DNA from: DASUVM01 sp963704675
GTDB lineage: Bacteria > Patescibacteriota > Saccharimonadia > Saccharimonadales > Saccharimonadaceae
NCBI GenBank assembly: GCA_963704675.1
Contig: OY969928.1
Span: 1,178,001-1,242,000, forward strand
Reading direction: 5' to 3'
DNA: 64,000 bases
In this document: positions 51,201 to 60,186 of the stretch, in pieces
Layout: each line of letters begins with the position of its first letter
Position numbering within the stretch: the stretch's first letter is position 1
Made by a program: the position numbers and the translations under genes
The notes under the pieces: generated by a model
Databases searched by the model: none
Told to the model about the DNA's origin: nothing
What the model saw: the letters and a program-made list of their open reading frames with translations, nothing else

Positions 51201-51927
51201 ATGTTGAAACGGCTTTTTGCCGTCTGTGCAGCACTTGTTTTGCTGCTGGGCTTTTCGCCAGCAGTAGCTGTAGCGGATGACCCAACCTTCAACCTTTCGG
51301 TTAATTTAGCCATGCCTCGTATTGTCAGTATTGCTAATGCAACTGAATATGGCACGTATTATACCCCTGAAGAAGTAAGGGAAATTGCTCATTTCAGTCA
51401 TCAGAACGATATGTATTTGCATGTGGACGGTTGCCGCTTAGCGAATGCAGTGGTGGCTCACGAACTAACATTACGCGAATATACGCGTGATCTTGGCGTT
51501 GACACACTTTCGTTTGATGGTGCGAAAAATGGCTTGATGTCTGCTGAAGCCGTCGTCATTTTTAGTGAACTTGATACTGATGTTCATCGCATGCAAAAAC
51601 AGGCCATGCAATTGATTTCAAAAATGCGTTTCATATCGGGTCAGTTCGTGCCCGTATTTGCGTGATGAGATATGGCGTGAAAATGCCATTCATGCAAATG
51701 CGCTTGCAAAGCAATTGGCCGATGGCTTAAAGCATGCCCTTGGCGAAAAAGTAATCTTGACGCAACCAGTTAATACCAATCAGGTATTTTGTATTATTCC
51801 GGATGTAGCAAAACAAAAACTGCGTGATGTAGGGCATCAGTTTTACGATTGGAATACACCGGGCGAAGTTCGTTTCGTTACTTCGTTGGATAATATCGAA
51901 GAAGATATTAGGAGATTACTGAAATAG
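51201..51927 (+). pseudogene. Chimera: signal peptide joined to a threonine aldolase fragment, then frameshift
   Basis: The first 38 or so residues are a Sec signal peptide and mature start of an unrelated secreted protein (KRLFAVCAALVLLLGFSPAV ... DDPTFNLSV). From PRIVSIANATEYGTYYTPEE on, the frame is the middle of a low-specificity L-threonine aldolase, including LHVDGCRLANAV and the PLP Lys in FDGAKNG. Near 51640 the frame shifts and the C-terminus continues to 51927 (DEIWRENAIHANALAKQLAD). The first third of the aldolase is gone. A deletion has fused two genes; neither product can be functional in its original sense. Confidence 0.8.
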
Positions 51928-51981
51928 AAAGGTAGACTACGAGTATACATTCACATGCGAAAATCACTCTCTGCTTTAGTG

Positions 51982-52656
51982 TTAATCTAACGCAATGTTA
52001 CGCGCGCGGGCGCGGCTAATCCAGGCTACAAATTGGCTCAATATTATGAAGCTGATTGTAATACCGGTAACATAAAGCGTGACACCCCCGGCGCCACCAG
52101 CTAAGCTTGGGTCGAGGAACGGATAAGGGTACCAATTGATTGCCTCGGCGCGAATAAAAGTGTAGATAAGCCAGACAACCGGAAAGATGAGCCACCATCC
52201 TGCTGCTCGTGCCGAAATTTGATAATGCGATGGCCACAACAACCACCAAGTAATTATAAAGATCGGGCCCGCCTGGTGGAGCACAAAGTTCTTCCAGTCA
52301 AAACCGAGTGCCGAATGGACGTGGGGGTTATTTTGCAGAAGTAGCACATAGACAATACCCGTGACAAGCATATAGAGCACGGCACCACCGCGCAAATAGC
52401 TAAACCATCTGCCTGGCGCCTTTCGTTTCATTAGCGCAATTGCGGCGATCACATACGTTATCACAGCAATAAGATTGCTCTGTACGGTGAAATAACTATA
52501 GAGATTCCAACCGTAATAATTTGGATCGGTATTACGCCAGGCATCCCACGGTGCAACCGCGAATATTATAAGCACTGCTATGCCAAGTAGTGTGATGACG
52601 TTGATCCATTTGATACTTTTCGAAGGTTGCGAGCTTGTCTTTTTTGTTTTAGCCAT
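51982..52656 (-). CDS. Pr6Pr family membrane protein
   Basis: 224 aa with six hydrophobic helices. The family landmarks are LYSYFTVQSNLIAVITYVIA in the second helix region and WYPYPFLDPSLAGGAGGV before the last helix. Function of the family is unknown. Start ATG 52656. Confidence 0.8.
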   Translation of the reverse strand: MAKTKKTSSQPSKSIKWINVITLLGIAVLIIFAVAPWDAWRNTDPNYYGWNLYSYFTVQSNLIAVITYVIAAIALMKRKAPGRWFSYLRGGAVLYMLVTGIVYVLLLQNNPHVHSALGFDWKNFVLHQAGPIFIITWWLLWPSHYQISARAAGWWLIFPVVWLIYTFIRAEAINWYPYPFLDPSLAGGAGGVTLYVTGITISFIILSQFVAWISRARARNIALD

Positions 52657-52801
52657 GATGCCCCTTTCTTGTTGAATATACTACACTTAAAAATGCTTAT
52701 GCAAACTTAATATTTTTTTAACTTTTGACAAGGAGAGAAAGATGATATCTTAAATATGTCGTTGTACCGATGGGAGTACAACGCTGAGACCTGGGAGCGT
52801 C

Positions 52802-53278
52802 ATGCGTATCCGTGTTTCTAAGAGAACAATCTTTAGTTTGACTGTCGTAGTAAGTGCGACGACGGCTTTAGTTAGCAGTCGTCGTACTATCAATAATCTG
52901 CGACGCGAAAAAGCTGAATTAGAGCAGGTGCTGGGTGTGCTCCGTAGTTTGCTGCCGCCGGAGGTTTTTGAAGAAGACAGCTTTGAGTTGGTAAAAGCGA
53001 CACTTTGCGATCCTGGTTTACTTCAGCGTTTCGTGTATGGTGTTTCGTTCAACCGAGCGATGACGCTTGGTAACCGGGCGATGGCTTTGACTAAGTTAGT
53101 TGAAGCTACTGCAAAGCAGCTTAGTGCGTTAAGTGCGGCTGGCAATGTTCCATATGTTACCTTGTTTATGGCGCGCGTCATCATCGATACCTATGTTCAT
53201 GAGCTGCAAACTCTCATAGATGCTTACGAAGACGCATTGTTAAAAGTCCAAATAACCGCTCAAGAATTGACGTGGTAG
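52802..53278 (+). CDS. Orphan protein with N-terminal membrane anchor, 158 aa
   Basis: ATG 52802 follows GGGAG. Residues about 10-25 (TIFSLTVVVSATTALVSS) form a short anchor or signal, followed by a coiled coil (RRTINNLRREKAELEQVLGV) and a helical domain. No family recognised. Single gene with a hairpin terminator. Confidence 0.6.
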   Translation: MRIRVSKRTIFSLTVVVSATTALVSSRRTINNLRREKAELEQVLGVLRSLLPPEVFEEDSFELVKATLCDPGLLQRFVYGVSFNRAMTLGNRAMALTKLVEATAKQLSALSAAGNVPYVTLFMARVIIDTYVHELQTLIDAYEDALLKVQITAQELTW

Positions 53279-53298
53279 TGCATCTACTCCCAGGTTAC

Positions 53299-53319
53299 CC
53301 CTCGGCTTCTCGCCGAGGG
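53299..53319 (+). terminator. Rho-independent terminator of the gene at 52802
   Basis: CCCTCGGC/GCCGAGGG stem followed by CGTTTCCTTTT. Confidence 0.8.
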
Positions 53320-53419
53320 CGTTTCCTTTTATGGTCTTTTGCCTAAGATATACTCATATTATTGGCAGACTTTTTACATAGCAAGCAGAAATATGAATCA
53401 CTGAAAGGAAAATACTTTT

Positions 53420-54085
53420 ATGAAGCTCATCTTAGCCTCAGCCGGTTTTTATACCGGCGAGATTGTACGGAAGTGTGTAGAGCTTGTGGGCAAGTCGCAG
53501 AATGACATTAACATCGCCGTAATAAATGAAGCTTATGCTGCTCAGCACGGTGATCATGGCTGGGTGTTAAATGATTTAAACCAAATCCGAGATAATTTTA
53601 CAGCCAACATGGAGCTTGTGAATCTTTTAGCGCTTGATATCGAAACAGTCGAACAGAGAATCGGACAGGCTGATGTTATTTTTGTTGTTGGTGGCCACAC
53701 GGATTATCTTATGGAATTATTTGAGAAAACAGGATTCGCTGAGTTATTGCCTAGGCTCTTAAAGACAAAAGTCTATGTTGGTAGCAGTGCTGGATCAATG
53801 GTATTGGGCAAACGAGTTTCTACTGAGGCTTATCGTCGCGTTTATGGCGAAGAAGAGGATTATGGCGTAAAGAAGTATTTAGAGTTAGTTAATTTTGCTA
53901 TCAAACCGCACTTGCATAACCCTTTATTTTTGAATAACAAAGAGAAGATTTTACTTGAAGTCACGAAAGACTACAAGGGACTAGTATATGGCATAGCTGA
54001 TGACGCCGCTATTGTTGTTGACGGTGATAAAATACAGGTTATTGGCAGCAAGCCGGTGAAAATTCTTAACGGAAAGCTTGTTTAG
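53420..54085 (+). CDS. Peptidase S51 family protein (dipeptidase E-like)
   Basis: 221 aa. The nucleophile elbow is YVGSSAGSMVLG (Ser near residue 123), preceded by VIFVVGGHTDYLMELF, the usual GGxT/N motif of the family, and a conserved His in IKPHLHNP. Members cleave Asp-X dipeptides or cyanophycin-like substrates in the cytoplasm. GAAAGGA precedes the ATG. Confidence 0.88.
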   Translation: MKLILASAGFYTGEIVRKCVELVGKSQNDINIAVINEAYAAQHGDHGWVLNDLNQIRDNFTANMELVNLLALDIETVEQRIGQADVIFVVGGHTDYLMELFEKTGFAELLPRLLKTKVYVGSSAGSMVLGKRVSTEAYRRVYGEEEDYGVKKYLELVNFAIKPHLHNPLFLNNKEKILLEVTKDYKGLVYGIADDAAIVVDGDKIQVIGSKPVKILNGKLV

Positions 54086-54206
54086 TAGAAGTCAATTTTT
54101 ATATTATGAAAAGCCCCCATTCCTAAAGTGTGGAAGATGACTAGTGCTGGCATGGCAGGACAATGGGCGCAAGACCGGCTTAAGCTGGAACGGATTTAAT
54201 GCTAAG

Positions 54207-54719
54207 TTATTCGTTTGCTTTATTTTCGGGAGGATTTATTTCAGATGGTGGTAAATCCTCAGGCTGAGAATCGGTAGGAGATATTAACTCCGAAATACTC
54301 GTAATACCTAGTAGTTTTGCACCTTGCTCAGTTAGCTGTTCTCTTAAAAGGTTGTTAGCCCATTCAATTGCCTTTTCTTTAAGCATTTTCATATTTTCTT
54401 TCAAAGTTTGATCTTGAGGTAATGATAGAATACCTATTATCAAAAGATTCTCTAGTTGAACACCGAAGCTATATAAGATTGCTTGATAACGTTTTGCCTG
54501 CTCGGCATCATTGGTCAAATTTTTGGGATAAAGCTCTATGAATTTATTTGCAAGCTCAGCGGCGCTTTCTAGCCCTAGAACAACCGGTTCAGCTAACTCT
54601 GCTGGCAGTTCAAGATACCGACCTCGTGGGTCGGCTTCTTCGAGCACTTCTTGACTAAAATATGCTGCAAGCTGAGCACGCAAAGGGTCGTGCTCACCCG
54701 GGAGATTTTGTTCTGCCAT
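54207..54719 (-). CDS. Hypothetical soluble protein, 170 aa
   Basis: ATG 54719. Helical, acidic, with a Pro/Glu-rich disordered end (PEDLPPSEINPPENKANE). No signal peptide or membrane helix and no family recognised. Divergent from the tRNA-Cys gene. Confidence 0.55.
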   Translation of the reverse strand: MAEQNLPGEHDPLRAQLAAYFSQEVLEEADPRGRYLELPAELAEPVVLGLESAAELANKFIELYPKNLTNDAEQAKRYQAILYSFGVQLENLLIIGILSLPQDQTLKENMKMLKEKAIEWANNLLREQLTEQGAKLLGITSISELISPTDSQPEDLPPSEINPPENKANE

Positions 54720-54829
54720 ATTAAGCTCACATTGTAACACATAATATGTGTATATGCAATCAAATAAAGATATTTTCTATATATAGAACACTGACTATGC
54801 TATCTTATTATAAGATATACTTTAGGCAT

Positions 54830-54903
54830 GGCGCCGTGGCGGAGTGGTTACGCAGAGCTCTGCAAAAGCTCGTACACCGGTTCGAATCCGGTCGGTGCCT
54901 CCA
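54830..54903 (+). tRNA. tRNA-Cys (GCA)
   Basis: Acceptor GGCGCCG/CGGTGCC (one G-U), D arm GCG/CGC, anticodon arm GAGCT-CTGCAAA-AGCTC, T arm ACCGG-TTCGAAT-CCGGT, encoded CCA. Here the T loop is canonical, unlike tRNA-Gly. Confidence 0.95.
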
Positions 54904-54921
54904 GTGTGTTTTAATGGAGCT

Positions 54922-55968
54922 ATGGATTCATCAACTCATACTTTTGCATCCAAACGTACTTTATTCACGGTCGTCGGGGTTATTCTGATTCTCGGATTGC
55001 TTGTGGCGGTTATATTATTTTTTGTTTTCAGGCCTGATAGCTCACCTCGTCAAAGCGAAAGTATTAAGGCATTTTTTTACGATACACTTGAAAATGCCTC
55101 AAAACAGCAAAAAGTTAAAGTGGCAATGTATCGTGAAACCTTTGCAAATAAAGCTGATGCTAATGCACGCAAAAATGTTGGCTCGATTGTATCTTCAGTC
55201 AGCGAACTCGATACGTCAAAGGGTTTTCGAAGCGTGTTTGCGCATAATATGTTAGAAGAGGATAAGACTTTTAGTGTTGGTCGCTGTATGGATGGAGTGA
55301 CCTACAATGATTATTATAAAGCACCAGCCTTGAGAACTGATCGAGCTAAAACGCTCGCCGAAGCCGCCGAACGGTTAATATTAATGCCAAGGGGTAATCT
55401 TTATCGAGTCACGGAGCCTTTAGTTTTTATTCCGTGTCCGCACGTAGGTTTGTTACCGGCTTCGCCGCCACTTGCAGTCGCACGGCTTTCGGATGGATTC
55501 TTTCCGGTGACTCTTTCAGAAAAGCAGGCTGCAAGTTGGAAAAAAGAAATGTTAGCCGCCGATCTTTTTGATATAAAGAGCGAGGGCTTGGTTGAAAAAG
55601 ACAGCAAGCAATTAAGAAAAATTAGCTTTAAGCCAAAAAACACAGGTGCATCTGTCAATCAGCGGCTTTATCAGATCTTTTATACAACTGCTGAAGTTGC
55701 CAAAATAAAAGAAACACAGCCAACCGCTGAGGTTGATTATGAATTTCAATCGGTTGATCTCAACAACACCGGTGCTATCGAAGGGTATTATTTAATTGAT
55801 GAATCGGCAAAACTGCCAGTTTATAGCGAACTCTCTGGTATTAACCCTGATAAAACAGCCGATAGTTCGCGTTTGGCAAGTCGAAACATTGCTCGTACGA
55901 AGCAAAATTATAGCTTTTCAAGCGGCCTAACCATAACTCTTGAAACACCGCTTGAGTTTTTGCAGTAA
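54922..55968 (+). CDS. Membrane-anchored extracytoplasmic protein
   Basis: 348 aa from ATG 54922 (GGAG just upstream), 19 nt after tRNA-Cys; the longer frame that runs through the tRNA is not real. One helix (LFTVVGVILILGLLVAVILF) anchors a large outside region. It has a VGRCMDGVT segment like the protein at 48571 and two further Cys. No family recognised. Confidence 0.65.
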   Translation: MDSSTHTFASKRTLFTVVGVILILGLLVAVILFFVFRPDSSPRQSESIKAFFYDTLENASKQQKVKVAMYRETFANKADANARKNVGSIVSSVSELDTSKGFRSVFAHNMLEEDKTFSVGRCMDGVTYNDYYKAPALRTDRAKTLAEAAERLILMPRGNLYRVTEPLVFIPCPHVGLLPASPPLAVARLSDGFFPVTLSEKQAASWKKEMLAADLFDIKSEGLVEKDSKQLRKISFKPKNTGASVNQRLYQIFYTTAEVAKIKETQPTAEVDYEFQSVDLNNTGAIEGYYLIDESAKLPVYSELSGINPDKTADSSRLASRNIARTKQNYSFSSGLTITLETPLEFLQ

Positions 55969-56005
55969 TTACCGTATAAATAAAGAAGCTTTTAAGCGTT
56001 CACTC

Positions 56006-56093
56006 GGGCGAGTGGCGGAATTGGTATACGCGACGGACTTAAAATCCGTTGGCTGAATAAGCCTTGAGGGTTCGAGTCCCTCCTCGCCCACCA
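56006..56093 (+). tRNA. tRNA-Leu (UAA)
   Basis: 88 nt with long variable arm. Acceptor GGGCGAG/CTCGCCC, anticodon arm ACGGA-CTTAAAA-TCCGT, variable arm TGGCTGAATAAGCC, T arm with TTCGAGT, encoded CCA. Confidence 0.95.
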
Positions 56094-56094
56094 T

Positions 56095-56130
56095 GAAATT
56101 TCCCCGAACTTTTAAGTCGGGGAAATTTCA
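56095..56130 (+). terminator. Terminator of tRNA-Leu
   Basis: GAAATTTCCCCGA...TCGGGGAAATTTC, a 13-bp perfect stem right after the tRNA. Confidence 0.85.
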
Positions 56131-56248
56131 TTCGATGGCCGTGCAAGTACTTGCTTGAATTGAGAGCCTAACATATTAGTCTCAAAAGAGTCGAACTTGT
56201 CAATCATGCCTTTCATTGATTTCCTGTTAGACTTTAATTGGAGGAACT

Positions 56249-56704
56249 ATGATTAAAATCGCAACTCTTTGGATACTCAGCGAAGATAATGAAGTTTTAT
56301 TGGCGCAGCGATCCTTTCGTAAAGCACTCGACCCTGGGGTCTGGGGGCCGTCGGTTACGGGAACACTTGATCCTGGCGAAAGTTTCGATGATGCTTTGGT
56401 GCGTGAAGTTGAGGAAGAACTATCTTTACAGGCAATACATTACACACCTCGTTTTTTATTTGAAACAGACTACCTTCACCCAGATGGCAGGCTGCGAAGG
56501 TTTAGAACGTATGTTGCCCAGTTACCGAAATTAAAGACCGATCTTATCAGAATTGATCCAGACGAAGTAGAGGCCATAAGATGGTTCGCTGTGCATGAGA
56601 TTCTTGAAAAAATGGCATCTGCACCGCATGAACTCGTGCCGTCGGCTCAGTTAGTTTGGCCTGATACCTTTCGAGCGATTGGGCTCGAGATACCTACGTC
56701 TTAA
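56249..56704 (+). CDS. NUDIX hydrolase (IPP isomerase-like subfamily)
   Basis: 151 aa; GGAGGAACT precedes ATG 56249. The Nudix box GTLDPGESFDDALVREVEEE is complete. The N-terminal VLLAQRSFRKALDPGVWGPS and the pattern FETDYLHPDGRLRRFRTYVA resemble isopentenyl-diphosphate isomerase and YfcD-type Nudix proteins. The substrate is open. Confidence 0.85.
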   Translation: MIKIATLWILSEDNEVLLAQRSFRKALDPGVWGPSVTGTLDPGESFDDALVREVEEELSLQAIHYTPRFLFETDYLHPDGRLRRFRTYVAQLPKLKTDLIRIDPDEVEAIRWFAVHEILEKMASAPHELVPSAQLVWPDTFRAIGLEIPTS

Positions 56705-56803
56705 AGCCTGTGTGTGAAACACCCCCAGCCTGCCACCAGCCAGGGATGTCTCATGCGCCGGCGATGCCAGAATAGGGGTTAGAAGGTGGTTATCTCCCTG
56801 GTG

Positions 56804-57532
56804 CTAGGCTGACAGCGTGTTGGTGAGCTCATCAGCCTTGGCGTGATAGGAAGCGATAAGCTGACTGTAGCGAACAACTGAGCCTAGTGGCTGCGCAATA
56901 GCGTAGATAGTGCTGACTGTGGTCTCGACACTGAAGTACGCAAGTACTTTCTCTTGAGTGACCAGACCCCAGAAAAGATCCGCACCGGACCTGCCCGTGA
57001 ACCTTTCTTCAGCAGCGTCTTCGCTAAGCATCCAGTTGAGCTCTTCATAGAATCGGGTGACGCGCTCAGGCAGTGAGACTTCCTCTTGCAGACCGTGCCG
57101 TCGGGCGAGATGGTTGAGTTCTAGGCCGAGCTGTTCTCTGTCTGCAGTGAACGGCTTAGTGTCTTTTATCTGTAGCAGTACGGTACTAAGGCTGTTTACG
57201 ACGAAGTCCATGGCCCTAGGATATTCCGTGAAGATTCTCTTGAGGCCATGTACTTGGAAAGCGCGGTCGGTCGATGGTCGATCGGCCTCAGTTCGCGCCA
57301 CATTGATACCGTTGGCTTCGTTCTCGACATTTTGCACGAGCCAAAGAGCGTGCCTGGCCAACCGATCACCAAGACCACCCAAGGCCTCAACTATTTTGCC
57401 GTGCATTGTCAGTGTCGCCAACCAGGAAGCAAGTGGCAGCTTGCTCTCTTTGAGGAGTTCTTTGATGATGGGAAGTTCCCTTGCCCTTACGGGGGATGAG
57501 TTTGTCAAAACCACTCTTTCCTCTTGTGCCAT
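56804..57532 (-). CDS. Orphan protein, 242 aa
   Basis: ATG 57532. Largely helical soluble protein with LPIIKELLKESKLPLASWLA and a long central helical region; no signal peptide. No family recognised. GC-rich relative to the flanking genes; overlapping plus-strand frames are shadows. Confidence 0.55.
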   Translation of the reverse strand: MAQEERVVLTNSSPVRARELPIIKELLKESKLPLASWLATLTMHGKIVEALGGLGDRLARHALWLVQNVENEANGINVARTEADRPSTDRAFQVHGLKRIFTEYPRAMDFVVNSLSTVLLQIKDTKPFTADREQLGLELNHLARRHGLQEEVSLPERVTRFYEELNWMLSEDAAEERFTGRSGADLFWGLVTQEKVLAYFSVETTVSTIYAIAQPLGSVVRYSQLIASYHAKADELTNTLSA

Positions 57533-57588
57533 GCACCAGGTAGCGCACTCGAATATATTACAGCGAGAAGTAAACTATAAACAATAGC

Positions 57589-57607
57589 TGAGCCCCTTTT
57601 GGGCTCA
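57589..57607. terminator. Small hairpin before lemA
   Basis: TGAGCCC-ctttt-GGGCTCA, about 95 nt upstream of the lemA start; isolates the lemA promoter (TATACT near 57667). Confidence 0.5.
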
Positions 57608-57700
57608 ATTCGGCATATTCATACAGTTGCAACATCATAAAACCCTGTAAAAATCTTGTAAAATGCTATACTATACATAACAGGTAAAAAAGGAAACTTT

Positions 57701-58258
57701 ATGGAAGTGTTATATATTATTATTGGTATCGTCTTGTTGCTCGGTCTCTTTTTGTGGGTTGCCTACAACGGTTTAGTAAAAGCAAAAATTCGCACCGACG
57801 AAGCGTGGAGCGATATTACCGTACAGCTAAAGCGTCGCACTGACTTAATTCCGAACTTGGTCAATGCCGTAAAGGGCTACGCAAAACACGAGAGTGAAGT
57901 CTTTGAGAATGTTACCAAAGCTCGTACGGCGGTCATGAATGCCAGTGGTGTTAAAGAGACAGCTGCCGCTGAAAATATGTTTGAAGAAACTCTCAAAAGC
58001 CTTTTTGCTGTTGCTGAAGCTTATCCTCAGCTACGTGCGAGCGAGAACTTTCAACAGTTGCAAGCCGAACTTGTTGACACTGAAGATAAAATTCAAGCTG
58101 CTCGCCGTTTTTATAACGGTGCGGTACGTGATCTTAATATTAAAATTCAAGTATTCCCAACAAATATCTTTGCCGGCATGCTTGGCTTTATAAAGCGCGA
58201 ATTCTTCGAAGTCGAAGACATTGCTTCAGTTCAAAATCCCGTTAATGTACAGTTTTAG
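57701..58258 (+). CDS. lemA: LemA family protein
   Basis: 185 aa. One N-terminal membrane helix (VLYIIIGIVLLLGLFLWVAY), then the LemA helical bundle: RRTDLIPNLVNAVKGYAKHE, AYPQLRASENFQQLQAELVD, RRFYNGAVRDLNIKIQ and FPTNIFAGMLGF. AAAGGAAAC precedes the ATG. LemA genes commonly stand before htpX, as here (20 nt), suggesting a shared membrane-quality-control role. Confidence 0.95.
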   Translation: MEVLYIIIGIVLLLGLFLWVAYNGLVKAKIRTDEAWSDITVQLKRRTDLIPNLVNAVKGYAKHESEVFENVTKARTAVMNASGVKETAAAENMFEETLKSLFAVAEAYPQLRASENFQQLQAELVDTEDKIQAARRFYNGAVRDLNIKIQVFPTNIFAGMLGFIKREFFEVEDIASVQNPVNVQF

Positions 58259-58278
58259 TAAGTTAAGTAGAGGTTAGT

Positions 58279-59148
58279 ATGTACGCGGCTATCGCGAGTA
58301 ATAAACGCCGGACCTTCCTTATTATGGGATTGTTTGTGCTTATAATCATGGGCCTCAGTTGGCTTGCGAGCCAACTGCTCGGTGGCGATGTGCCCTACGT
58401 CACTATCACGGCATTGGTAATTGCTGGGATTTATGCTGTAATTCAATATTTCTTAGCAGATAAAATTGCACTTGCGGTTAATAGTGCGAAAGAGATTCAA
58501 AAGCGTGATAACCCTCGGCTTTATCGAACCGTCGAAAATTTAACTATTGCTGCCGGTTTGCCAATGCCAAAAGTTTATATAATGGACGATCCGGCGCCAA
58601 ATGCCTTTGCGACTGGTCGTGATCCTCGGCATGCAGTAGTGTGTGCAACAACAGGGTTACTCGATATCATGAGTGACACAGAGCTCGAAGCAGTCATGGC
58701 TCATGAGCTTGGTCACGTACAAAATTATGATATTCGTGTGATGATGATTGTCTTCGGCTTGGTGAGCGCCATTGGTTTTATCGCCGATATGATGCTTCGC
58801 CTAGTATGGTTTAGTAATGACGATAATCGTAACCCGATTTTTGTCGTGCTTGCCATCGCCGCTGCCATTCTGGCTCCTTTTGTAGCTCTGCTTGTACAAC
58901 TTGCTGTCTCACGTCGGCGTGAATACCTTGCAGATAGTACTGGCGCGTTACTGACGCGTTATCCTGAAGGTTTAGCAAGCGCGCTTGAAAAGATTGCTAA
59001 AGCCGGCTCGGCAACTCGTCGTCAAAATACGTCAACAGCTCATTTATTTTTTGCAAACCCTCTTAAGAAAGGTTTTTTCTCAAGCTTACTCAGTACTCAT
59101 CCGCCCGTTGAAGACCGTATTGCTCGTTTGCGTAACATGGGGCTTTAG
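58279..59148 (+). CDS. htpX: HtpX-type M48 membrane metalloprotease
   Basis: 289 aa. Two N-terminal membrane helices, the zinc motif MAHELGHVQNYD, two central helices, then SRRREYLADSTGA with the third metal Glu. The C-terminal STHPPVEDRIARLRNM is typical. It cleaves misfolded membrane proteins. Follows lemA in the same operon. Confidence 0.95.
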   Translation: MYAAIASNKRRTFLIMGLFVLIIMGLSWLASQLLGGDVPYVTITALVIAGIYAVIQYFLADKIALAVNSAKEIQKRDNPRLYRTVENLTIAAGLPMPKVYIMDDPAPNAFATGRDPRHAVVCATTGLLDIMSDTELEAVMAHELGHVQNYDIRVMMIVFGLVSAIGFIADMMLRLVWFSNDDNRNPIFVVLAIAAAILAPFVALLVQLAVSRRREYLADSTGALLTRYPEGLASALEKIAKAGSATRRQNTSTAHLFFANPLKKGFFSSLLSTHPPVEDRIARLRNMGL

Positions 59149-59151
59149 AGC

Positions 59152-60186
59152 ATGTTGTTAAAATCAACAAAAAAAAGACCTAAAAAATATAGTGTTAAAA
59201 AAGTCGCCGCAAAAGTGCGTAATGCCTATACACAGCATAAAGAAACGGGAGTGCATCGAAGCTTTCGGTTAAGCCGTCGTAGTGAAATACCAATCTTAGA
59301 AAAGTTACCGTCATGGTGGAAGCTTATGAGGCGTACGGCAATAATTTTATGGGGGCAAAGATCTATTATTTCGGCGCTACTCATTCTTTATATTATTATT
59401 GCCTGGTCTCTCAGCGGTATGTTTGCCCTCACTGATTTCGCTGATCTCAAGAGTGTTTTACTGGAAGATGAAAACGCTTGGAGTTTAGGTGGTATTATGG
59501 CGCTGGTTGATAGCTTTTTTACTGCGCAAACGACGACCATTGCTCAGAATCAGCCAGCACTTTTAATGCTCAATCTTTTTAGTTTGTTGTTTTGGCTGGC
59601 ATTTGTTTGGGTGGCCCGTTATAAGATTGCCAAAAAAGTGACAAGTGTCCGTGAAGCGCTTTACACTAGTGGCACATCGCTTATACCATTCTTGATGTTG
59701 CTGGCGCTCATTTTTCTCCAGTGCTTACCGGCAGCTTATGGCTTCTCGCTTACTCGCACTATTGCTGAAGGCCGAGTTTTTGCCGGCGGGTTTGAAGTGG
59801 CTGCTTTTTCGCTATTGGCATTTTTACTTGTTATAACATCTGTCTATTTTGTGATAGGTACAATCACGGCTCTGCAGATCGTGGCTTTGCCTGGCATGTA
59901 TCCTTGGAAGGCGCTGCAAAATGCGCGCCATTTAATAATGGGCCGCCGGTTTAGTGTGCTTCGAAAATACATTATGCTCGTTGTTATACTTGGGCTTAGC
60001 TGGATCGCCCTATTTGCGCCAACACTTCTACTCGAGAATGCGATTTGTGGCCCTGAAAGTTGCTGGGTTGGTATCACGATTTTGCCGTTTATATATTATC
60101 TATTACTCGGCTTTATGGTTTTGTTTGCGAGCGTGTATCTTTATGTTACCTATCGTGAACTTTTGGCCTTGCAGGAGAAGAATTGA
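59152..60186 (+). CDS. Polytopic membrane protein, 344 aa
   Basis: Basic N-terminus (KSTKKRPKKYSVKKVAAKVR), then six hydrophobic segments, among them IISALLILYIIIAWSLSGMF and FVIGTITALQIVALPGMYPW. ALQNARHLIMGRRFSVLRKY resembles the loop of DUF-type glycerophosphoryl-diester or GlpM-like membrane proteins, but I cannot name the family. It begins 3 nt after htpX and its TGA overlaps the ligA start, so it is part of the operon. Confidence 0.7.
   Translation: MLLKSTKKRPKKYSVKKVAAKVRNAYTQHKETGVHRSFRLSRRSEIPILEKLPSWWKLMRRTAIILWGQRSIISALLILYIIIAWSLSGMFALTDFADLKSVLLEDENAWSLGGIMALVDSFFTAQTTTIAQNQPALLMLNLFSLLFWLAFVWVARYKIAKKVTSVREALYTSGTSLIPFLMLLALIFLQCLPAAYGFSLTRTIAEGRVFAGGFEVAAFSLLAFLLVITSVYFVIGTITALQIVALPGMYPWKALQNARHLIMGRRFSVLRKYIMLVVILGLSWIALFAPTLLLENAICGPESCWVGITILPFIYYLLLGFMVLFASVYLYVTYRELLALQEKN

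Noticed and set aside
54844..54921. In-frame extension of the membrane protein at 54922 upstream through the tRNA
   Set aside because: The extension is the translation of tRNA-Cys; a proper ribosome site and the conserved membrane-protein start lie at 54922.
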